Positions 6,404-14,051 of a stretch of DNA of 64,000 bases are shown one piece after another. The DNA is from Hyphomicrobium methylovorum (GTDB lineage Bacteria; Pseudomonadota; Alphaproteobacteria; Rhizobiales; Hyphomicrobiaceae): positions 310,001-374,000 of the forward strand of contig NZ_QHJE01000001.1 of the NCBI RefSeq assembly GCF_013626205.1, read 5' to 3'. The notes beneath the pieces were generated by a model that was not told the DNA's origin, did no database searches, and worked only from the letters and a program-made list of their open reading frames with translations. Position numbers and translations under genes: made by a program. Numbering within the stretch: position 1 is the first letter of the stretch; every line of letters starts with the position of its first letter.

Positions 6404-6676
6404 TTACTGATCTACGCCTGCGCCGATATCCAACTCACCGCTGAAGGCTAGCCTGCGCTTCCAGTACAGAACGGTGCAGTGGTCGCTGCCGAAGCGCTCG
6501 GCGATATCGAGCACGTTCTCGCCGTTGCGCAGCGCTTGGCTAAAAGCTGCGAACACGTCCGGCTCGCGGTGCAACGGCACCGCGATCTCCGTCTCGCTTT
6601 CCGAGTGGGAAAGGACGGTTCCATCGCGGTCGTAGGTGGTGACCGAGCCCTGCTGCATCATCGTCTGTCGCTGCAT
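6404..6676 (-). CDS. small HTH-like paralogue 4 of 4
   Basis: A 90-residue protein with a Met/Gln-rich start (MQRQTMMQQG) and a helix-turn-helix-like segment FSQALRNGENVLDIAERFG followed by CTVLYWKRRL. It aligns with the AE-x-LG helix region of the three genes downstream. CGGAGG lies before the ATG at 6676; the frame to 6730 is ignored. As the first gene of the array its promoter is expected in 6677-6800. Confidence 0.5.
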   Translation of the reverse strand: MQRQTMMQQGSVTTYDRDGTVLSHSESETEIAVPLHREPDVFAAFSQALRNGENVLDIAERFGSDHCTVLYWKRRLAFSGELDIGAGVDQ

Positions 6677-6798
6677 GTTGACCTCCGTTGTTGAAGGCCT
6701 AAAGCGAGCGCGATTTTTTGCCCGAAGCAACTAAGGTATTTTTGGGATGCCACCAGTTCGTCAAAATTGCGCTGGAGCACCGACAGGCACAGCCCCCG

Positions 6799-6837
6799 TT
6801 AAAATGAAAACCGCCCCAGTCCGAAGACTGAGGCGGT
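6799..6837 (-). terminator. UUCG-loop terminator of the integrase operon
   Basis: On the minus strand, ACCGCCTCAGTC, TTCG, GACTGGGGCGGT (6837-6810) folds into a continuous 12-bp stem, one pair being U-G, capped by a stable UUCG tetraloop. It is followed by TTTTCATTTT. The U-G pair becomes a C-A mismatch on the plus strand, so the terminator is directional and serves the 8240-6919 operon. Confidence 0.7.
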
Positions 6838-6918
6838 CCATCTGATGTGCGTTTCAACACGCCGTCCTGAGCGGCGCGGTGTCTTATGGCAAGGGACGAT
6901 GGCGAATTCCTGACGGGC

Positions 6919-7329
6919 TTACTGCTGAGCGCCCGGCAAGGTGTCAGCCCCGTTGTCCTCCTTCACATATCCAGCGTCCGCTAAATACTTCTCGGCCGGG
7001 ATGGAAATCATGTCGAAGCTTTTAGACCAGTAGATGCGAAGCTCAGCATACTGGCGCGTATCGGGGTCGCCGTCCTTCGGCACAATCTCCTTCCAGTCAA
7101 TGCGGTGGCCTTCGCGCGCGAGCCAGGCGATGAGTTTCATCGCCGCGCGTGTGCTTTGCAGGCGCAATGGCTTGTCCTGAGCCACGTGCAGCATCTCGTG
7201 GCCAGCGTCTGCCTCCTTCCACATCAGCTGGCGCAGGCGTTCGATATCGAACAGCTCGCGCGCGTAGGCTTCGCGGGCCTTTATCACCGCTGTCATCAGT
7301 TGCGACGGGGGTAGGCCTTCGTGCTTCAT
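6919..7329 (-). CDS. hypothetical protein coupled to integrase
   Basis: A 136-residue protein, helical and charged, with MLHVAQDKPLRLQSTRAA in the middle. No known domain is recognised. Its ATG overlaps the integrase stop (7326-7329), so it is translated from the integrase mRNA, and a terminator follows it. A small partner of a tyrosine recombinase could be a directionality or accessory factor, but nothing in the sequence proves this. Confidence 0.5.
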   Translation of the reverse strand: MKHEGLPPSQLMTAVIKAREAYARELFDIERLRQLMWKEADAGHEMLHVAQDKPLRLQSTRAAMKLIAWLAREGHRIDWKEIVPKDGDPDTRQYAELRIYWSKSFDMISIPAEKYLADAGYVKEDNGADTLPGAQQ

Positions 7330-8240
7330 CCGCCCAGGTAGGTCTTGGTGATCTGGATACGATTGTGCCCAAGCTCTTGCGAAAGCTGACGGCGGGCGTC
7401 CTGGTCAATTTCCCACTCGCGACCGCGCAAGGTCTTCGGATCGGGACCACCTTTTGCCGGACAGTCCATCCCGCCACTTAGCTGCTTGTAACGCCATTGC
7501 GCCCAGCCATGGCGCAAGCCGTGGGTGTTCCGCAAGCCAACTCGTAGCGTTTGGTACTCATAGGCCTTGAGGTGCTCGATGTAGTTCCGGCCTTGCGGAA
7601 TCAGCGCACAGGAACCGGCCAGCGCGTGAGCACAGTCCAGTACTTCTCGCTGGCGTTGGTGCGTGATCGGCACAAAACGCGGTCGACCGCCCTTGGCCCA
7701 CGAGCCGCGTAACTGAATGCCGTTGCCCTGGTCGGCGTATGACGGGTTGAACTTGATCGCTTCTTCACGCCGCAAACCAAACGCTGCTTGAAGCTCCAAA
7801 CTCATCGCGATGTACGGATCATCAATCTTCGTAAGCTTCTCGCGGTCAAGTTTCTGGGCTCGCTTTTCCATGCGCCGAACCGGTGCCACGCCGTAATCGG
7901 CATTGTGCCGCAACATTACGGACTTCTTGTTGACCTTCTCCGCCCACCACCGCACCGCCGACAGCCGGTTCGCAATGGTCCCGTCTTTCAACCCTTGCGA
8001 TTGCCAAAGCGTCACCAGCCCCTGCACATGCTTGGGCTTCAGCGACTTCGCCCCCGGCAAATGGTAGCCCAGGCTTTTGATGTCCCGGGCCACCGCTTGC
8101 AGCATGTCATGCCGGTTGGCTCGCGTGGCGAAGCTGCCCATCTTTGATTGGGCACACAGGTTCTTCAGGTCGAACGCCAACGCGTCCACGTCATTTGAAT
8201 CCTCGTTAGTTTTTATGTCCGCCTGCCATGCACGTAGCAA
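7326..8240 (-). CDS. tyrosine recombinase (integrase) of the mobile element
   Basis: A 304-residue site-specific recombinase expected to integrate and excise the element. Residues 15-110 form the helical SAM-like DNA-binding domain, and the catalytic domain follows. The expected residues are present: Arg157 in FGLRREEA, Lys183 in WAKGGRPR, His240-x-x-Arg243 in THGLRHG, His292 in ELGHNR and Tyr301 at the C-terminus. The overall form resembles the Integrase_1/Phage_int_SAM_2 type seen in integrative elements. The start is a TTG at 8240 without a clear Shine-Dalgarno, so the first residues are uncertain. No attachment site or tRNA was found next to it. Confidence 0.85.
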   Translation of the reverse strand: MLRAWQADIKTNEDSNDVDALAFDLKNLCAQSKMGSFATRANRHDMLQAVARDIKSLGYHLPGAKSLKPKHVQGLVTLWQSQGLKDGTIANRLSAVRWWAEKVNKKSVMLRHNADYGVAPVRRMEKRAQKLDREKLTKIDDPYIAMSLELQAAFGLRREEAIKFNPSYADQGNGIQLRGSWAKGGRPRFVPITHQRQREVLDCAHALAGSCALIPQGRNYIEHLKAYEYQTLRVGLRNTHGLRHGWAQWRYKQLSGGMDCPAKGGPDPKTLRGREWEIDQDARRQLSQELGHNRIQITKTYLGG

Positions 8241-8252
8241 TGGTCAGGCCGC

Positions 8253-8272
8253 CCGATGCTTATAATCATCGG
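8253..8272. promoter_or_regulatory. inverted repeat around a TATAAT box
   Basis: CCGATG (8253-8258) and CATCGG (8267-8272) flank CTTATAAT, so a consensus -10 hexamer TATAAT (8261-8266) sits inside a palindrome. No good -35 is visible on either strand. It lies 13 bases before the TTG start of the integrase and could be an operator. Confidence 0.35.
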
Positions 8273-8481
8273 CACAAGCGCTTCCTGCACTTGGGTCTGC
8301 GGGTATCCCGGCAAGGGGTATCCGCGCGCCGTTCACGGTTCCCGAGTTTGCCTACTTCCCTTCTGCGCTCTGCGCGCCGCTGACCGTGCCCGAAGGACCG
8401 TGTCAGACAGCAAGGGCCGCTTGGCTTCTCGTTGTTGTCCTGTGAACAGGCCACCTCCAACTGATGCCGGAGGGATGCGTC

Positions 8482-8510
8482 GTAGCCACGGACGTCCGTC
8501 ACGTGGCTAC
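8482..8510. repeat. 9-bp inverted repeat with nested palindrome
   Basis: GTAGCCACG (8482-8490) is complementary to CGTGGCTAC (8502-8510). A perfect 12-bp palindrome ACGGACGTCCGT (8488-8499) overlaps its left arm and loop, so two alternative hairpins compete. It lies in the spacer upstream of the nuclease gene pair. Confidence 0.5.
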
Positions 8511-8641
8511 AATTGATTATTGGGCGGCAAATGCAGTTCTGCCAGTCCCCACCCTGAAAACCCGTTCTGGCCGCGATCTGCGCCGAGCATCGGCTACACA
8601 GGTCAACACATCATCGTCGCCGAACCTGACCGACCTCGTGC

Positions 8642-8712
8642 CGGCCCCTCACTACCCAATTTCATTGTCTAGTGAGGGGCCGAAAAAAACAAACCGTGTC
8701 AAACGTGTCACA
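8642..8712. repeat. 13-bp inverted repeat, A-tract and short direct repeats
   Basis: CGGCCCCTCACTA (8642-8654) is the exact complement of TAGTGAGGGGCCG (8670-8682), with a 15-base loop. A7 follows at 8683-8689, then two 9-base repeats CGTGTCAAA and CGTGTCACA (8695-8712). The layout resembles a replication or transfer origin or a complex operator. No search was possible. Confidence 0.5.
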
Positions 8713-8784
8713 CGTGCAATCCCTGAAACATCAGCCTTGTCGCTACATTTTCGACAGCTGCCGCCGGTCGTGTTCCGATGGCGA

Positions 8785-9102
8785 ATGACCGCGACCGTAC
8801 CCGTCCCCTCCGATCCCGATCCTCAACTGGTACATCTCATCACGCTGTTGGCATGCTCCGTCGATTTCCGAAACCAGGTGCTGGACCGGATCGCCGCCTA
8901 TCTCACCCATGCTGCAAGTCAGCGCGATGCGGCGGTCGACGAAGTCATGGCCGACCACGAGCGCCACGTTCTTGGCCCTCTATACCGTCTACTCGCGGGG
9001 ATGCATGAGGCCCACCTGTTGGATGGCCTGACACCCCGGCAGACCAATGCAAGAACGGCCCATTGGTTCTCCGAGCGATTGGCGGAATTCCTCGAACCGT
9101 AA
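8785..9102 (+). CDS. small helical protein paired with a nuclease
   Basis: A 105-residue protein, mostly helical, with a proline-rich start (MTATVPVPSDPDPQ), a hydrophobic helix LVHLITLLACSVDF and a helix-turn-like end. Its stop lies two bases before the ATG of the PD-(D/E)XK gene, so the two are one transcription unit. The frame is open from 8464, but the ATG at 8785 is the first start outside the repeat-rich spacer. Function unknown; it may regulate or partner the nuclease. Confidence 0.5.
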   Translation: MTATVPVPSDPDPQLVHLITLLACSVDFRNQVLDRIAAYLTHAASQRDAAVDEVMADHERHVLGPLYRLLAGMHEAHLLDGLTPRQTNARTAHWFSERLAEFLEP

Positions 9103-9104
9103 CC

Positions 9105-9584
9105 ATGGCCCGCATACCTGCCGCCAGCCGCACACGCGGCGCTCTCGCTGAACAGGCCTTCAGGGCCTGGCTCGACCGTACCCGCCTCGGCTACATGATC
9201 GTCGACCAGACACCCTTCACCGTGCCGATCACTGCCTCGAAGGTCAAACGACCTGACTTTCTCGTGGGCATTCTCGATCACATGGTCGCCGTCGACGTGA
9301 AGGGCCGCGACCTGTTCGACGGCCACGGCATCATCGAGATCGACGAATACGACGGCTTCCATTTCTTTCAACGGTATTTCGGGCTGACGGTCTGGTACGC
9401 GTGGTATCCAGACCACGAGCACGATGTGGCCCTGCTGTTCCGCAACACCGACATCCGCGCCTCCCATCGCATGCGGCTTAAAGGCCGTGAGGTCTGCGCG
9501 ATCCCGGTCGACGCCATGACGCAATGCCGACCGTTCGATGAAGGATTTGACTACGCCCTCTTCGTGGCTAGCTGCGAAGGATAA
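9105..9584 (+). CDS. predicted PD-(D/E)XK nuclease
   Basis: A 159-residue protein with Glu16 in an N-terminal helix, Asp51 in KRPDFLV and Asp64-x-Lys66 in AVDVKGRDL. This order and spacing is the PD-(D/E)XK nuclease signature. A following IEIDEYDGFHFFQRYF segment fits the fold's later helices. The ATG at 9105 is chosen because it lies two bases after the preceding stop. Nucleases of this fold in mobile elements act in defence, restriction or DNA processing; the actual target is unknown. Confidence 0.6.
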   Translation: MARIPAASRTRGALAEQAFRAWLDRTRLGYMIVDQTPFTVPITASKVKRPDFLVGILDHMVAVDVKGRDLFDGHGIIEIDEYDGFHFFQRYFGLTVWYAWYPDHEHDVALLFRNTDIRASHRMRLKGREVCAIPVDAMTQCRPFDEGFDYALFVASCEG

Positions 9585-9614
9585 TTTTCACACCCCCACT
9601 TGCGAACCGGACTT

Positions 9615-9626
9615 ACCGCCCCAGAC
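9615..9626 (+). repeat. repeated leader motif, copy 1
   Basis: ACCGCCCCAGAC lies 52 bases before the ATG at 9679. The same 12 bases occur at 9977-9988, 33 bases before the ATG at 10022, and the flanks upstream also resemble each other (CCACT-GCGAA). It may be part of a shared promoter or leader. Confidence 0.35.
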
Positions 9627-9678
9627 CTTGAGTGCAGAACTATCTGCAATCGTTTGGTACTCAACACTGGAGAGTGAA

Positions 9679-9891
9679 ATGGCAAAAGGCACCAAGAAGA
9701 TCGACTTCATCGTCAACCTCGTTGCCGAGCGCGACGGCCGGGACTTCTGGACCCGCGTCGGCATTGCGTTCAAGAACGACAGCGAGCAGTCGCCGGTCAC
9801 GATCATCCTGAACCCCGGCGTCACCCTCACGGGTGACATCCGTCTCGTCCTTTCGGTTCCCAAGGCCAAGGAAGAAGCGGAAGCCGCCTGA
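9679..9891 (+). CDS. small hypothetical protein
   Basis: A 70-residue protein starting MAKGTKKIDFIVNLVAERDG, with later TRVGIAF and NPGVTLTGDIRLVL, likely beta-rich. GGAGAG precedes the ATG at 9679. It looks like a compact, well-expressed conserved protein of alphaproteobacterial integrative elements (from memory of similar sequences); function unknown. A clear terminator follows. Confidence 0.6.
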   Translation: MAKGTKKIDFIVNLVAERDGRDFWTRVGIAFKNDSEQSPVTIILNPGVTLTGDIRLVLSVPKAKEEAEAA

Positions 9892-9914
9892 CACCGAACC
9901 GCTCTTACGAGCAT

Positions 9915-9949
9915 GCCCCCGTCAGAAATGGCGGGGGCTTCTTTTTTTA
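9915..9949 (+). terminator. rho-independent terminator
   Basis: GCCCCCG (9915-9921) pairs with CGGGGGC (9932-9938) around a 10-base loop, followed by TTCTTTTTTTATT. It ends the transcript of the 9679 gene. Confidence 0.8.
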
Positions 9950-9976
9950 TTGGCGCCCCACTGGCGAAACGTCGTC

Positions 9977-9988
9977 ACCGCCCCAGAC
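9977..9988 (+). repeat. repeated leader motif, copy 2
   Basis: ACCGCCCCAGAC repeats the motif at 9615-9626 and precedes the next small gene. A similar string at 6810-6821 belongs to a terminator stem and is probably coincidental. Confidence 0.3.
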
Positions 9989-10021
9989 TTCAAACCCAAC
10001 CCCTCACGTTTGGAGTCTGCC

Positions 10022-10222
10022 ATGCAGAAATACGCTGCTCTGCCGCCTTCCCCGCGTGCGCGTCGCATCCTTCGCCAGACCGGCAAGGCGCCAAGCACAT
10101 GGACAAAGCTTGCCTACACGCGCTGTTATACCATGCAGTACGGCATGCGCGCGGCAAAGCTGACTGCGGTCATCGACTGCATAAAGGCCATACGCCAGGA
10201 AGGTTCGGCCCCATTGCCGTAA
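10022..10222 (+). CDS. small basic hypothetical protein
   Basis: A 66-residue basic protein (MQKYAALPPSPRARRILRQT at the start), with no known domain. It lies between two terminators (9915-9949 and 10228-10250) and so is a monocistronic unit. High Arg/Lys content would suit nucleic-acid binding, but this is only composition. It is the last gene with the character of the mobile element before the AT-richer spacer. Confidence 0.5.
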   Translation: MQKYAALPPSPRARRILRQTGKAPSTWTKLAYTRCYTMQYGMRAAKLTAVIDCIKAIRQEGSAPLP

Positions 10223-10227
10223 GCTAA

Positions 10228-10252
10228 GCCCCCCTCTTCAGGGGGGCGTTTC
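10228..10252 (+). terminator. terminator-like hairpin
   Basis: GCCCCCCT (10228-10235), loop CTTC, AGGGGGGC (10240-10247), then GTTTC. The stem is strong and the U-tract short. It follows the stop at 10222 by five bases. Confidence 0.6.
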
Positions 10253-10478
10253 GCTACCTACTCTGGCGCGCAGGGTAAGTCGCCAATAGCAGCGCCAGAC
10301 AATTTTTTCACCGGCAGCTCGCAACAAATGAACCATCAAATTGCTGAAACTTTCAAAGTGCATTCCATTTGCGTTGCCTCCAAAGGTAGTTGCGCTATAA
10401 TAAATCATGCATCCCCAAAAATGGCATGCGTCGCTTGTATTCATATTGGCTTAGTCGACATCAGGCGTAATTTAAAAA

Positions 10479-10760
10479 ATGAAAGTATATAAAATGAAGA
10501 CTGCACTGATTGCCGGAGCTCTTATTTCTTTAAGCTTTGCAAGCACCGCACTTGCTGACAAGTACCACAGCGACCCAGCTGTCGATTCCGAAAAGTCGAT
10601 TATACAAAAATCCTCCGTTGGCACATCCGATCTAGACGGCGCCAAACGCATTCCAGGTCGAGATTGTAAACTTTATAATGGTGGTATCCGTCAGCATATG
10701 ATGCCGCAATATGAAGTGGGAAATGCAGATCAGCCTGAATGTATACCGGGTTCTGAGTAG
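10479..10760 (+). CDS. small exported protein, AT-rich gene
   Basis: A 93-residue protein (or 88 from the ATG at 10494) with a textbook signal peptide (MKTALIAGALISLSFASTALA) and a mature part carrying two cysteines (RDCKL, PECIPG) that could form a disulphide. The gene and its flanks (10250-10870) are clearly richer in A and T than both neighbours, a sign of separate acquisition. Function is not recognised. A hairpin terminator follows at 10804. Confidence 0.6.
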   Translation: MKVYKMKTALIAGALISLSFASTALADKYHSDPAVDSEKSIIQKSSVGTSDLDGAKRIPGRDCKLYNGGIRQHMMPQYEVGNADQPECIPGSE

Positions 10761-10803
10761 AGCCTAGCACTGTCATAACTGTTGCAATTAGCAGTTATTG
10801 AAT

Positions 10804-10845
10804 GACGCTCCACAAGATTCGAGCTGTGGAGCGTCTTAATCTTCC
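10804..10845 (+). terminator. rho-independent terminator
   Basis: GACGCTCCACA (10804-10814) pairs perfectly with TGTGGAGCGTC (10825-10835), followed by TTAATCTTCC. It separates the exported-protein gene from the convergent cusA gene, whose stop lies at 10878. Confidence 0.6.
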
Positions 10846-10877
10846 TAAATTAAGAAGTTTTCCTTTTCTATTACCCG

Positions 10878-13800
10878 TTACGATTTCATCGTTAGGTCTT
10901 CTTTGTAGTCAAAACCACTTGTCACCTCGGGCTGACGAGCAGATGAAAGCCGCCAGCCCTTTACCACCGCATAGATCGCCGGGATGACGACCAGCGTCAG
11001 CAGCGTGGATGACACCATGCCACCGATCATCGGCACGGCGATGCGCTGCATGACCTCGGAGCCCGTACCAGTGCTCCAAAGGATTGGCAGAAGTCCCGCC
11101 ATGATGGCCACCACCGTCATCATCTTCGGGCGAACGCGCTCGACAGCTCCGATCATGATGGCCTCATTCAAATCAATGCGCGTAAATGGCTTCCCTCCGG
11201 CCCGGCACTTGACCTTGATCTCCTCGACGGCGTGGTCGAGGTAGATCAGCATGATGACCCCGGTCTCGGCTGCCACGCCCGCAAGAGCGATAAATCCGAC
11301 CGCTACGGCGACCGACATGTTGAAGCCGAGCCACCAGATCATCCACATGCCTCCAATGAGCGCGAACGGCAGCGACAGCATGACGATAAGCGTTTCAGTG
11401 ATGCGGCGGAAGTTCAGGTAAAGCAGCAGAAAGATAATCATCAGCGTCAACGGAACCACGAGCTTGAGCCTGGCTTCCGCGCGTTCCAGGTATTCGAACT
11501 GGCCGCTCCACACCAGATAGGTGCCGGCGGGCAGCTTGACTTGGTCCGTCACCGCCTTCTTCGCGTCGGCAATATAGCCACCGAGGTCGCGGTCCCGGAT
11601 ATCGACAAAGATGTAAGTCGCGAGCTTGGCGTTTTCGGTGCGGATGCTGGTCGGCCCCTGGGTTCGCCGGATGTCTGCCACCTCGCCGAGCGGCACCGTG
11701 CCTCCGCCCGGCATGGATACGAGCACATCCTTGGCAATCGCTTGTGGGTCCGAGCGCAAGTCACGCGGATAGCGGATCGCGACGGTATACCTTTCGCGAC
11801 CTTCTACCGTTGTGGTGATCGGCTCGGCACCCAAAGCCATGGCGACAACATCCTGAACATCGGACACCATCAGTCCATAGCGCGCCAGGCGTTCGCGGTT
11901 CGGAGCGATTTCAAGATAGAATCCGCCGACAACGCGTTCGGCATAGGCGCTGGACGTGCCTGGGACCGATTTGAGGACGGTTTCGACCTCGCGGGCGACC
12001 TTCTCCATCTGGGTCAGGTCTTTTCCGATGACCTTCACGCCCACAGGGGTGCGGATGCCGGTCGAAAGCATGTCGATGCGCGCCTTGATCGGCATGGTCC
12101 AGGCGTTGGAGACCCCAGGAAATTGCAGTGCTTTGTCCATTTCCTGAATCAGGGTGTCCGTGGTGACGCCCGGCCGCCACTCCTCCTTGGGTTTCAGGTT
12201 GATCACCGTCTCGAACATCTCGATTGGCGCCGGATCGGTCGCGGTCTGCGCCCGGCCGGCCTTGCCATAGACCGATACGACCTCCGGAAACGACTTGATG
12301 ATGCGGTCCTGGGTCTGCAGCAGTTCGGCGGATTTGGTGACCGACAGTCCCGGCAACGTCGTCGGCATGTACATCAGCGTGCCTTCGTCCAGGTTCGGCA
12401 TGAACTCGCTGCCGACCTGCGTGGCAGGCCACAATGAAATCCCCAACACGGCCACAGCCAGCGCAATGGTCAACTTCTTCGCTTTGAGCACGCCACGGAT
12501 GACCGGCCGGTAGACTGCAATCATCGCGCGATTGAGCGGATTCTTGGCTTCCGGAATGATGCGGCCACGTACGAACAGGATCATCAGCGCCGGAACGAGC
12601 GTCACCGACAGCAAGGCTGCTGCCGCCATCGCAAAGGTCTTGGTAAACGCAAGCGGGCCGAATAAGCGACCTTCCTGGGCTTCCAGCGTGAAGATCGGCA
12701 GGAACGACACGGTGATGATGAGCAGCGAGAAGAAGAGTGCAGGGCCGACCTCCGACGCTGCTTCGATCAGGATCTCATTCCGAGGTTTTTCAGGTGGAGC
12801 GCGCTCCAGATGCTTGTGAGCGTTCTCGATCATAACGATCGCCGCATCAATCATCGCGCCGATTGCGATGGCAATGCCGCCAAGGCTCATGATGTTGGAC
12901 CCCAGGCCGAGCATGCGCATGGCGACAAACGCCAGCAATATGCCCACGGGCAGCATGAGAATGGCGACCAGGGCGCTCCGCACATGCAGCAGGAACACAA
13001 TGCACACCAACGCCACGATGATGCTTTCTTCAATCAGCGTGGTCTTGAGTGTGGCAATGGCGCGATGGATCAGCTCCGAGCGGTCGTAAACCGGCACGAT
13101 CTCCGTGCCTTCGGGCAGTGACGGCATGATGTCTTCAATGCGCGCCTTAACGTTGTCGATGACCGTCAGCGCATTGGCGCCGGAGCGTTGCAAGGCGATG
13201 CCGCTTGCGACTTCCCCATCGCCATTCAATTCGGTGATGCCGCGGCGCTCGTCGCCGGCCAGTTCAACGCGCGCCACGTCCTTCAGAAGTACCGGTGTGC
13301 CGCCATCAGCCTTGACCACAATGCTTTCGATATCGGCAATGCCTTTGAGGTATCCGCGTCCCCGCACCATGAACTCATGCTCGGCCAGCTCCAGCGTCCG
13401 GCCGCCGACATCCATGTTGTTGCCGCGAATGACCTCGCGGATCTTGTCGAGCGGAATCCCGAGACTGCGCAACCGGCCAGGATCGACGACGACGTTGTAC
13501 TGCTTGACGAAGCCGCCCACGGACGCGACTTCGGCAACTCCCTCGGCCTTTGAGAGCCCGAAGCGAACCTCCCAGTCCTGCAGGGAGCGCAACGTCGCAA
13601 GCGACTTGTCTTTGCCGATCACGGCATACTGGTATACCCAGCCCACCCCACTTGCGTCGGGTCCCAGTGTCGGCGTAACGCCGGACGGCAGCCGCTTTGC
13701 AGCGGCATTGAGGTATTCGAGAACGCGCGAGCGTGCCCAGTAGATATCGGTGCCATCCTCGAAGATCACGTAGACAAAGGAGACGCCGAAGAACGAGAAA

Positions 13801-14051
13801 CCGCGTACCACCTTGGAGCGCGGCACGGTCAGCATCGACGTTGTCAGGGGATAGGTAACCTGGTCCTCAACAACTTCCGGCGCCTGCCCCGGAAACTCAG
13901 TGTAGACGATCACCTGGGTATCCGAGAGGTCAGGGATGGCGTCGAGAGGCAGTGTCCGTACCGCCCACACACCCGCCACGACCGCGAAGGCAGTGGAGAT
14001 GAAGACCAGCATGAGATTGCGGGCAGACCACGCGATGAGACTGGCGATCAT
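10878..14051 (-). CDS. cusA: CusA-type Cu(I)/Ag(I) RND efflux pump
   Basis: A 1057-residue HME-RND inner-membrane transporter that exports monovalent copper or silver from periplasm and cytoplasm, driven by protons. The 12-span layout and the IDAAIVMIEN motif (401-410, Asp402) in TM4 match the family. Met562 (YMP), Met612 (EM) and Met661 (RIDM) align at a constant offset of 11 with the three metal-binding methionines of E. coli CusA (573, 623, 672), which strongly favours Cu/Ag over Zn/Co. Its ATG overlaps the cusB stop by four bases. It is the last gene of the 15-kb minus-strand metal island. Confidence 0.92.
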   Translation of the reverse strand: MIASLIAWSARNLMLVFISTAFAVVAGVWAVRTLPLDAIPDLSDTQVIVYTEFPGQAPEVVEDQVTYPLTTSMLTVPRSKVVRGFSFFGVSFVYVIFEDGTDIYWARSRVLEYLNAAAKRLPSGVTPTLGPDASGVGWVYQYAVIGKDKSLATLRSLQDWEVRFGLSKAEGVAEVASVGGFVKQYNVVVDPGRLRSLGIPLDKIREVIRGNNMDVGGRTLELAEHEFMVRGRGYLKGIADIESIVVKADGGTPVLLKDVARVELAGDERRGITELNGDGEVASGIALQRSGANALTVIDNVKARIEDIMPSLPEGTEIVPVYDRSELIHRAIATLKTTLIEESIIVALVCIVFLLHVRSALVAILMLPVGILLAFVAMRMLGLGSNIMSLGGIAIAIGAMIDAAIVMIENAHKHLERAPPEKPRNEILIEAASEVGPALFFSLLIITVSFLPIFTLEAQEGRLFGPLAFTKTFAMAAAALLSVTLVPALMILFVRGRIIPEAKNPLNRAMIAVYRPVIRGVLKAKKLTIALAVAVLGISLWPATQVGSEFMPNLDEGTLMYMPTTLPGLSVTKSAELLQTQDRIIKSFPEVVSVYGKAGRAQTATDPAPIEMFETVINLKPKEEWRPGVTTDTLIQEMDKALQFPGVSNAWTMPIKARIDMLSTGIRTPVGVKVIGKDLTQMEKVAREVETVLKSVPGTSSAYAERVVGGFYLEIAPNRERLARYGLMVSDVQDVVAMALGAEPITTTVEGRERYTVAIRYPRDLRSDPQAIAKDVLVSMPGGGTVPLGEVADIRRTQGPTSIRTENAKLATYIFVDIRDRDLGGYIADAKKAVTDQVKLPAGTYLVWSGQFEYLERAEARLKLVVPLTLMIIFLLLYLNFRRITETLIVMLSLPFALIGGMWMIWWLGFNMSVAVAVGFIALAGVAAETGVIMLIYLDHAVEEIKVKCRAGGKPFTRIDLNEAIMIGAVERVRPKMMTVVAIMAGLLPILWSTGTGSEVMQRIAVPMIGGMVSSTLLTLVVIPAIYAVVKGWRLSSARQPEVTSGFDYKEDLTMKS

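Larger units (their letters stand above)
8241..8784. other. intergenic region with several inverted repeats
   Basis: This 544-base region lies between the integrase and the nuclease pair, which diverge. It contains inverted repeats at 8253-8272, 8482-8510 and 8642-8682 and short CGTGTCA repeats at 8695-8712. The frame that opens at 8464 has no supporting signals until the ATG at 8785. An origin, transfer site or control region is possible. Confidence 0.45.

Noticed and set aside
8464-8784. N-terminal extension of the 8785 gene
   Set aside because: The stretch runs through two strong inverted repeats, has no Shine-Dalgarno at 8464 and is low-complexity in composition.
11232-12437. 401-codon plus-strand frame
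   Set aside because: It lies entirely antisense to cusA, whose protein is conserved throughout; a GC-rich shadow.
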